Assembly: GCA_035570275.1 (NCBI GenBank)
Contig: DATMNI010000347.1
Span: 1 to 30,516, forward strand
Reading direction: 5' to 3'
DNA: 30,516 bases
Source of the DNA: DATMNI01 sp035570275
GTDB lineage: Bacteria; Acidobacteriota; Terriglobia; Bryobacterales; Bryobacteraceae
Part shown: positions 25,662 through 30,516 of the stretch, piece by piece
Position numbering within the stretch: the first letter of the stretch is position 1
Layout: the number at the start of each line of letters is the position of its first letter
Translations under genes and position numbers: made by a program
The notes under the pieces: model-generated
Seen by the model: the letters and a program-made list of their open reading frames with translations, nothing else
Database searches by the model: none
Told to the model about the DNA's origin: nothing

Positions 25662-25690
25662 TTGCCAAAAACAAATATACGTAGTAGGAT
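25662..25690 (+). promoter_or_regulatory. Promoter of blaI
   Basis: TTGCCA, 17-bp spacer, TAGGAT. The -10 box overlaps the first half of the repeat at 25677, as expected for an autoregulated repressor. The leader would be about 15 nt. Confidence 0.65.
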
Positions 25691-25708
25691 CACAAACATA
25701 CATAGTAG
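25677..25708. promoter_or_regulatory. Direct-repeat operator candidate for BlaI
   Basis: ATACGTAGTAG and ATACATAGTAG with a 21-bp period (two helix turns), one mismatch. One copy covers the -10 box and the other the start site. TAGTA-rich half-sites suit BlaI/MecI proteins (their usual boxes contain TACA/TGTA or TAGTA). Confidence 0.6.
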
Positions 25709-25711
25709 CTT

Positions 25712-26098
25712 ATGATTCTACCCAAGCTGAGCAAGCTGGAACTGCAAATCATGGAGGCGATGTGGGAGCGCGGCACGGCCTCCATTCGCGAGATTCAAGA
25801 AGCCTTTCCGGAACGCGACCGGCCGGCGTACACGACCATACAGACCACGGTCTATCGGCTGGAGGGCAAGAAAGCCGTGCGGCGGGTGAAGAAGATCAGC
25901 AACGCGCACATCTTCGAGGCCGTGGTGTCGAGGCAGGCGGCGCAGCGCAGGCTGATCGACGAATTGCTGAGCCTGTTCGGAGGGCGGACGCAGCCGGTGA
26001 TGGCGCACCTGATCGAGTCCGGCAGATTGACCATGGACGACGTGAAGGAAGCGGCCCAGGCAATCCGCAAGCTGGGTAGGAAGACCGGGGCGGAATGA
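25712..26098 (+). CDS. blaI: BlaI/MecI/CopY-family transcriptional repressor
   Basis: 128 residues. The winged-helix pattern is complete: LPKLSKLELQIMEAMWERGTASIREIQEAF, PAYTTIQTTVYRLEGKKAVRRVKK (recognition helix and wing), then the dimerisation tail QRRLIDELLSLFGGRTQPVMAHLIESGRLTMDDV. Usually such a gene is followed by a BlaR1/M56 sensor-protease that cleaves it; here none follows, the next 167 bases hold palindromic repeats and the next gene is a Met-rich envelope protein. It should repress its own promoter and perhaps others. Whether it answers beta-lactam, copper or another signal is unknown. Confidence 0.93.
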   Translation: MILPKLSKLELQIMEAMWERGTASIREIQEAFPERDRPAYTTIQTTVYRLEGKKAVRRVKKISNAHIFEAVVSRQAAQRRLIDELLSLFGGRTQPVMAHLIESGRLTMDDVKEAAQAIRKLGRKTGAE

Positions 26099-26134
26099 GT
26101 TGGAGGCAGGGCGTGCCGTATGGGCTAGCGGCAG

Positions 26135-26240
26135 GGCGGATTGCCAATCCGCCGCACTCTTGAAAGTCGCTTATGGAAGCTCGGCTGCGCGCCAACTCCC
26201 GGCAGGCGGATTAACAATCCGCCGCAGGTTACCAACCTGC
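26135..26240. repeat. Cluster of three perfect palindromes
   Basis: GGCGGATTGCCAATCCGCC at 26135-26153, GGCGGATTAACAATCCGCC at 26205-26223, and GCAGGTTACCAACCTGC at 26224-26240 (adjacent). The first is identical to 30367-30385. They lie between blaI and the Met-rich protein gene and could act as transcription attenuators. Confidence 0.85.
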
Positions 26241-26265
26241 CCCACAATGGTATTCTGAAAGCCAG

Positions 26266-27570
26266 ATGGGTCGCGGGAAACTGGGTGTGTGGTTCGGCGC
26301 CCCTCGGTATCGCCAGCACCGGCGAACATTATTGCTGATTAGCGTGGCGTGTCCGCTGCTGGCGCAGCACGAAACCATGCCCGGGATGAACATGCCCGGC
26401 ATGAACATGGGCGGGATGAATCCGGCCGGCATGTTCCTGATGAACCAGGCGTCGGGCACGGCGGCGAATCCAGCATCCTGGCCGATGCCGATGGCGACCA
26501 TGCATGCCGGAAGCTGGAACGTCGATTTCATGGGAACGGCCTTCCTGGTGGACACCCAGCAAGCGGGGCCGCGCGGGGGCGACAAGCTGTACTCGGCCAA
26601 CTGGTTCATGGCAACGGCCGAGCACAGCGTGGGCAAGAATGGCGCGTTCCAGATCGATCTGATGCTCAGCCTGGACCCGGCCACTATGACGAACCGGCGG
26701 TATCCCCTGCTCTTCCAGACCGGCGAGACCGCTTACGGCCTGCCGCTCGAAGACGCGCAGCATCCACACAATTTCATCATGGCGCTGGGATTCCATTACG
26801 TGTACCAGGCCGGTAAGGATACGGTGTTGGAAGCGTATTTCGCGCCGGTCGGGGACCCGGCACTCGGGCCGGTGGCGTATCCGCATAGGGCCTCGGCGAT
26901 GGAACTGCCGCAGGCGCCGATCTCCCATCATCTGCAGGATTCCACCCATATCGCCGATGAGGTGGCGACGGTGGGTGTGAGGTATAAGAAAGTCAAAGTG
27001 GAAGCCAGCGGATTTCATGGCGCGGAGCCGGGTGAGAATCGGTGGATCATCGAAGCCGGTCCGATCGACTCCTGGTCGGCGCGTGTATGGCTGTTTCCAG
27101 CGAAAAACTGGGCGGCGCAAGTCTCGGTGGGGCGCATTGCGCATCCGGAAAGACTGGAAGCCGGAGACCAGGTTCGCACCACCGGGTCGTTGCATTACAG
27201 CAGGCCCATGCCGGGCGGAAGCTGGTCGTCGAGCCTGGTGTGGGGGCGGACCCACAGCACGGCCACGCAACGAAATTTGAATTCGTACCTGGTGGAGTCG
27301 GTTCTGCCGGTGCGGCGGCAGGATTTCGTGACGGGCCGTTTCGAGCTGGTGGATAAGGATGAGTTGTTCGCCGGCCAGCCCGGCACGTACCGGATCGGCG
27401 CTTATACGGCCGGTTACACCCGCGACGTCGATTGGTTCCGTTGGGTGGAGACCGGGATTGGCGCGAACTTCACGGCCTACTCGGTGCCGGGGGCGATCCA
27501 GCCGATATACGGCAACCATCCGGTGGGCGGCAATGTGTTTGTGCGCTTCCGACTGAAGCCGCGGGCGTAG
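26266..27570 (+). CDS. Met-rich putative outer-membrane protein
   Basis: 434 residues from ATG 26266; the hydrophobic stretch TLLLISVACPLLAQH (about residues 21-35) looks like a signal peptide core, so the true start may be somewhat further downstream. Directly after it comes MPGMNMPGMNMGGMNPAGM, a Met-rich repeat typical of proteins that bind copper in the envelope. The rest is beta-strand rich (alternating hydrophobic with aromatic residues, e.g. FMALGFHYVYQ-like, VEASGFHGAEPGENRWI, SLVWGRTHSTATQRN) and ends GGNVFVRFRLKPRA, resembling a barrel. Pieces such as RASAMELPQAPISHHLQDSTHI are conserved-looking. I infer an outer-membrane barrel linked to metal handling; no family is certain. Confidence 0.75.
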   Translation: MGRGKLGVWFGAPRYRQHRRTLLLISVACPLLAQHETMPGMNMPGMNMGGMNPAGMFLMNQASGTAANPASWPMPMATMHAGSWNVDFMGTAFLVDTQQAGPRGGDKLYSANWFMATAEHSVGKNGAFQIDLMLSLDPATMTNRRYPLLFQTGETAYGLPLEDAQHPHNFIMALGFHYVYQAGKDTVLEAYFAPVGDPALGPVAYPHRASAMELPQAPISHHLQDSTHIADEVATVGVRYKKVKVEASGFHGAEPGENRWIIEAGPIDSWSARVWLFPAKNWAAQVSVGRIAHPERLEAGDQVRTTGSLHYSRPMPGGSWSSSLVWGRTHSTATQRNLNSYLVESVLPVRRQDFVTGRFELVDKDELFAGQPGTYRIGAYTAGYTRDVDWFRWVETGIGANFTAYSVPGAIQPIYGNHPVGGNVFVRFRLKPRA

Positions 27571-27600
27571 CGTGTGCGTAGCGTGTGCGTAGCGCGGGCG
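27567..27600. repeat. 11/12-bp tandem repeat behind the Met-rich gene
   Basis: GCGTAGCGTGT twice, then GCGTAGCGCGG, starting within the last codons and stop of the gene. Each unit again contains TAG. Confidence 0.8.
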
Positions 27601-27745
27601 CGGCAGGGCTGGCAGCCGCACAATTCGCAGCATGCGAACTCACTTAACCGGGACACGCTGCCTGGGTTGGGGCGGCTCTCCTTCTGAATCGGGGGAATCG
27701 GGAAGACGCAGCCGGGAGCGAAGTGGTAGGTGTTATACTCCCGCC

Positions 27746-27949
27746 ATGACTCTGAAGAGTGCGGCGTTGTTCGCATTGATCGGCATGGCTCTGCTGACGG
27801 TTCTGCTGGCGGTGGGCTTCATCCGTGACCTATCGGCTTTTCTGGCCGGTGCGATTGCCGCGATAGCGCTCTTGATATCGCTGATTCATCTGCTGGCAAG
27901 CCTGAGTGTGGCAGTATTCCTGTACGTGTTCCACAAAGCGCAGTCTTGA
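27746..27949 (+). CDS. Small membrane protein with two hydrophobic segments
   Basis: 67 residues from ATG 27746. Residues about 5-22 (SAALFALIGMALLTVLLAVG) and 30-60 (FLAGAIAAIALLISLIHLLASLSVAVFLY) should form two membrane helices, ending VFHKAQS. TTATACT lies about 10 bases upstream as a possible -10 box; no ribosome site is seen, so a near-leaderless message is possible. The longer frame from 27632 is not likely. Function unknown. Confidence 0.65.
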   Translation: MTLKSAALFALIGMALLTVLLAVGFIRDLSAFLAGAIAAIALLISLIHLLASLSVAVFLYVFHKAQS

Positions 27950-28102
27950 ATCCGCATGGCAGCCAACACCTGCCCAGGCTGAAGATGGGGCCGCTCGAAG
28001 CGCACGTATCGATGTGCACCGGGCGCCGGGCACGCCACGCTTTGACACGCCACGCTTTGACGGGAAGGCGAACGCGATCAAGGTTTCGGTGGAAGGCCGC
28101 TA

Positions 28103-28334
28103 AGGCGGAGTCAAACCATAAACTGGCCAATTTGAGTCAAGGGTATGGTGGATGATCGAGCGTGGGATTTAAGAAAAGGCAAGATTTCACGCAAAGGCGC
28201 AGAGACGCAAAGAAGACCGTTAGGCGGAGTCAAAGAATAAACGGGACAATCTACGTTTAGCGTAAGGGGAATCGGCTTGGAGCGTGGGATTCAAAAAGGC
28301 AAGATTTCACGCAAAGCAGCGAGTCGCAAAGAAG
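28103..28334. repeat. Two ~113-bp direct repeats
   Basis: Unit 1 28103-28215 and unit 2 28222-28334, each starting AGGCGGAGTCAAA, with GAGCGTGGGATT in the middle and ending TTTCACGCAAAG...GCAAAGAAG; period 119. The ends are better conserved than the middles. Confidence 0.85.
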
Positions 28335-28504
28335 CTCGGCCACCGGCGGGGCCGGATTGAACGGGCCTGTGACTTGGCAGAGCAAGACGGTGCCGTTGAG
28401 TACGAATCGAGGGAAGTCACAGACCAGACTGCTCGGCGAGTCCGTTAGCGACGCGCGTGATATTGACCGACTCCAGCAGGCGCGATTATCCCTCTTGATC
28501 CCTC

Positions 28505-28563
28505 TTCCTTTGCGGCTTCTTTGCGGCTTCGCGGCTTTGCGTGAAATCCCGCCTTTCTTGTGC
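28505..28563. repeat. Inverted partial copy of the 113-bp repeat
   Basis: Read on the minus strand this gives GGGATTTCACGCAAAGCC then GCAAAGAAGCCGCAAAG, the end of the unit above, facing it across ~170 bases. The rest of 27950-28675 contains no supportable gene. Confidence 0.7.
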
Positions 28564-28675
28564 GCTTGGCTAAAATGTCCAATCGCGGCGATTCCGGCAG
28601 AGCCCACCATAGGACCAGGGCAAAGAGCAGCGGCCGCGGCCACGTGGCCGGTGCCGAAAGGAGGGAAGCTGCGGG

Positions 28676-29887
28676 TCACAGGCGTTCTCCGGGAAGATGG
28701 AAGGGCAATCCGGTGTAGTTCTCGGCGAGGCTGGTGGCCGCGGCGCGCGATGTGGTCACGTGCTCCAGCCCGGCCAACTGCCGGCGGTAATCGAAGCCAT
28801 CGCCGCCTTCGAAGCGGTGCAACATGGAGGTCATCCACCAGGAAAAGTGCTGCGCGCGCCACACGCGGCGGAGACAGATTTCGGAGTATCGCTGCAGCCG
28901 GTCGGTGGCGCCGGAGGCATACCAGCCGGCGATTGCGTGGGAGAGAATGCGCACGTCGGCAGCCGCGAGATTAAGGCCTTTGGCGCCTGTCGGCGGCACA
29001 ATATGGGCGGCGTCTCCGGCCAGGAACAGACGCCCGCACTGCATTGGTTCGGCGACGAAGCTGCGCATGGCGGTCACGCCTTTTTGCAGGATCGGGCCCT
29101 GATTCAGGCGGAAGCCGTCGTGGGTCTCGAAGCGTCGCTGCAGTTCTTCCCAGATGCGCTGGTCCGGCCAGGCTGCCAGGTCTTCGCCGGGCCGGCACTG
29201 CAGGTAGACGCGGCTGATTTCGGGTGTGCGCATGCTGAGCAGGGCGAAGCCGCGCTCATGGTTGGAATAGATCAACTCGGGCGACGCCGGCGCAGCTTCG
29301 GCGAGGATGCCGAGCCAGCCGAACGGGTACACCATTTCGTAAAAACGGAGCACTCCGGCCGGGACGGAGGGGCGGCAGATTCCGCGGAAACCATCGCAGC
29401 CGCCGATGAAATCGCAGGCCATCTCGAAAGCTTCGCCCGCGTGCTGAAATGCGATGCCGGGCGTCCCACGCTCGAAATCGTGGATTCGGACCTGCCCGGC
29501 TTCGAAAAAGATCTGCCCGCCGGCCTGAAGCCGGGCCGCCACCAGATCCTTCACCACCTCGTGCTGCGCGTACACCGTGATCGCCCGTCCGCCGGTGAGT
29601 TCGTACATATCGATGCGATGGCCGCGGCGGTTGAAGCGCAGTTCGATGCCGTGATGAACCAGGCCTTCGCGCCGCATACGGTCGCCCACGCCGGATTCGT
29701 TGAGCAGATCCACGGTGCCCTGTTCGAGCACGCCGGCGCGGATTCGTTCCTCTATGTGTTGGCGGGTCCGGGCTTCGATCACGATGGAGCCAATGCCCTG
29801 GAGGTGGAGCAGATGGGAGAGGAGCAGGCCGGCCGGTCCGGCTCCGACGATGCCGACCTGTGTGCGCAGTTGCCTGGGAGCGGCCAT
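28676..29887 (-). CDS. pobA: 4-hydroxybenzoate 3-monooxygenase
   Basis: 403 residues, normal length. A flavoprotein that turns 4-hydroxybenzoate into protocatechuate with NADPH and oxygen. FAD motif VGIVGAGPAGLLLSHLL, the active-site loop RIRAGVLEQGTVDLL, the second FAD/NADPH motif FIGGCDGFRGICRPSVP, substrate region VYPFGWLGILAEAAP and LIYSNHERGFALLSMR, the third motif CGRLFLAGDAAHIVPPTGAKGLNLAAADV, and the end WMTSMLHRFEGGDGFDYRRQ are all present. It feeds the beta-ketoadipate pathway, but no pca genes accompany it except the thiolase fragment just upstream. No clear ribosome site before ATG 29887. Confidence 0.95.
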   Translation of the reverse strand: MAAPRQLRTQVGIVGAGPAGLLLSHLLHLQGIGSIVIEARTRQHIEERIRAGVLEQGTVDLLNESGVGDRMRREGLVHHGIELRFNRRGHRIDMYELTGGRAITVYAQHEVVKDLVAARLQAGGQIFFEAGQVRIHDFERGTPGIAFQHAGEAFEMACDFIGGCDGFRGICRPSVPAGVLRFYEMVYPFGWLGILAEAAPASPELIYSNHERGFALLSMRTPEISRVYLQCRPGEDLAAWPDQRIWEELQRRFETHDGFRLNQGPILQKGVTAMRSFVAEPMQCGRLFLAGDAAHIVPPTGAKGLNLAAADVRILSHAIAGWYASGATDRLQRYSEICLRRVWRAQHFSWWMTSMLHRFEGGDGFDYRRQLAGLEHVTTSRAAATSLAENYTGLPFHLPGERL

Positions 29888-29923
29888 GGGTTCGCCCTTT
29901 ATACGCGTTCGACGATCATGGTG

Positions 29924-30150
29924 TCAGTTGGCCAGTGCTTCGCGTATGGCGCCGGGCCGCGGGTGTTCCTCGCGGTCCACGACAACCTTCCCGGGAATCG
30001 AGACCGGCGCGATTTCCGTCGCAAAAGAGCCGGACGCGATGGCTGCCCGGCACCGCTGCCGGCTGCGGCTTCGAGAGGACGAGCGGCGCGCCAGACATGC
30101 TTTCCACACCGCCTGAAGATCGCCACCGACGCATCGCCCGGTCTGACACG
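29924..30150 (-). pseudogene. Thiolase (acetyl-CoA acyltransferase) gene fragment
   Basis: Three pieces on the minus strand follow the order of a thiolase: VRPGDASVAI, then in another frame GGVESMSGAPLVLSKPQ (the family motif GG-ESMS-AP), then in a further frame AAIASGSFATEIAPVSIPGK and VVVDREEHPRPGAIREALAN, ending in TGA at 29924. About 55 residues between the second and third pieces are missing, as are the N-terminal catalytic Cys region and the entire C-terminal half. Two frameshifts plus deletions make it non-functional. A thiolase next to pobA suggests a former pcaF of the beta-ketoadipate pathway, but a fatty-acid thiolase cannot be excluded. Confidence 0.75.
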
Positions 30151-30258
30151 GGCCGATTATCGCACACGCGAGTGGTCTTGACGGGTCACGATCAATGTAC
30201 GGATGCTTCACAGTTTTGGGGGAACGCGGTATGAATCGGCTTGTACTACTATGTGGGG

Positions 30259-30300
30259 CAGGTTGTAAACCTGGTTGTAAACCTGCGGTTGTAAACCTGC
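30259..30300. repeat. Three tandem GGTTGTAAACCTG palindromic units
   Basis: GGTTGTAAACCTG at 30261, then two more copies to 30300, separated by 0-2 bases. Related to the GCAGGTTACCAACCTGC palindrome at 26224. Confidence 0.85.
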
Positions 30301-30366
30301 GGCGGACTGCTAATCGGCCTGCTGCTGGCCCAACAAGCGCCTCGGGGCTCGCTCCGAACGTCGGCA

Positions 30367-30385
30367 GGCGGATTGCCAATCCGCC
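30367..30385. repeat. GGCGGATTGCCAATCCGCC palindrome at an intron 3' end
   Basis: Identical to 26135-26153. On the minus strand it directly follows the end of the group II intron relic at 30386. Confidence 0.85.
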
Positions 30386-30516
30386 GGTCGCGGTAGGGAT
30401 GCCGGTCTGCCCGGCACCCCCCGCACAGATCCGTGCGAGCGCTCCTAACGCACACGGTTCTTACCTTGGATGTTTTGACGCAAAGCGCACCTCCGGATAC
30501 GGATGCAGGATCTTGA
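30386..30516 (-). mobile_element. 3' end of a group II intron (continues beyond the window)
   Basis: Minus strand. A domain V-like element at 30428-30460 (GAACCGTG pairing with CACGGATC, upper stem GCGTT/AGCGC, loop one base short, 33 nt), then domain VI: a perfect 10-bp stem GGGGTGCCGG / CCGGCATCCC (30396-30420) followed by TACCGCGACC, the usual end with a branch A. Upstream (30470-30516) HPYPEVRFASKHPR reads like the tail of an intron-encoded reverse transcriptase. The main body would lie to the right of the window. Confidence 0.75.

Noticed and set aside
26135..26240. Possible CRISPR array
   Set aside because: The palindromes are only 17-19 bp, with spacings of 51 and 0 bases and no regular spacers or cas genes.
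26329..27633. 434-residue open frame on the minus strand
   Set aside because: Shadow of the Met-rich protein gene; Arg/His-rich, no start site, no family features.
28357..28974. 205-residue plus-strand frame
   Set aside because: Runs from repeat DNA into the antisense of pobA; no motif and no ribosome site.

Overview
The window is a GC-rich bacterial chromosome segment that reads as Acidobacteriota, most like the Solibacter/Bryobacter side of the phylum. The main reasons are two large Oar-like TonB-dependent receptors with an N-terminal carboxypeptidase-regulatory domain, an 'acidobacterial duplicated orphan permease' (ADOP), a DUF1080 secreted protein, a BlaI-family repressor and many short palindromic repeats. 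No rRNA, tRNA, CRISPR array or intact transposase was seen. The placement is by protein style only; no phylogeny could be run.

Layout. 1-4386: the 3' end of an enolase-superfamily gene, a secreted NTR/carboxypeptidase-regulatory-like protein, a secreted protein of unknown function (minus), a DUF1080 glycoside-processing protein and a secreted protein of unknown function. 4597-12810: two TonB-dependent receptor cassettes on the minus strand. Their -35/-10 promoters, their ~200 bp upstream blocks and their terminator stems all match each other, so they look like paralogous transcription units. A decayed group IIC intron lies directly behind the terminator of the second one. 12810-16016 (minus): an amidase with a small GatC-like partner, a MazF toxin with its antitoxin, and a YihY/BrkB membrane protein. 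16295-19105: KDPG/KHG aldolase (plus), then an unknown protein and L-serine ammonia-lyase (minus). 19185-20195 (minus): an antitoxin, a truncated PIN toxin and two tandemly duplicated small ribbon-helix-helix-like proteins. 20496-25206 (minus): an SMP-30/gluconolactonase-like protein, the remains of a second group II intron (domain V plus frameshifted maturase C-terminus), the ADOP permease and an acidobacterial conserved hypothetical. 25662-27949 (plus): a BlaI repressor without a BlaR1 partner, a Met-rich putative outer-membrane protein and a small membrane protein. 27950-30516: repeat-rich DNA, 4-hydroxybenzoate 3-monooxygenase (pobA, minus), a thiolase pseudogene fragment upstream of it, and the 3' end of a third group II intron that runs off the right edge.

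Functionally the segment mixes carbohydrate and organic-acid catabolism (enolase superfamily, DUF1080, KDPG aldolase, SMP-30), serine deamination, aromatic degradation (pobA) and nutrient uptake (receptors), with two toxin-antitoxin loci, one of them broken. The most notable features are not the genes: three group II intron relics of different decay states, a palindromic repeat that appears to supply the stop codon of two unrelated genes, paralogous receptor cassettes, and short in-frame tandem repeats in at least seven genes. This looks like a genome under strong small-repeat expansion and mobile-element decay. I found no convincing new multi-gene system.
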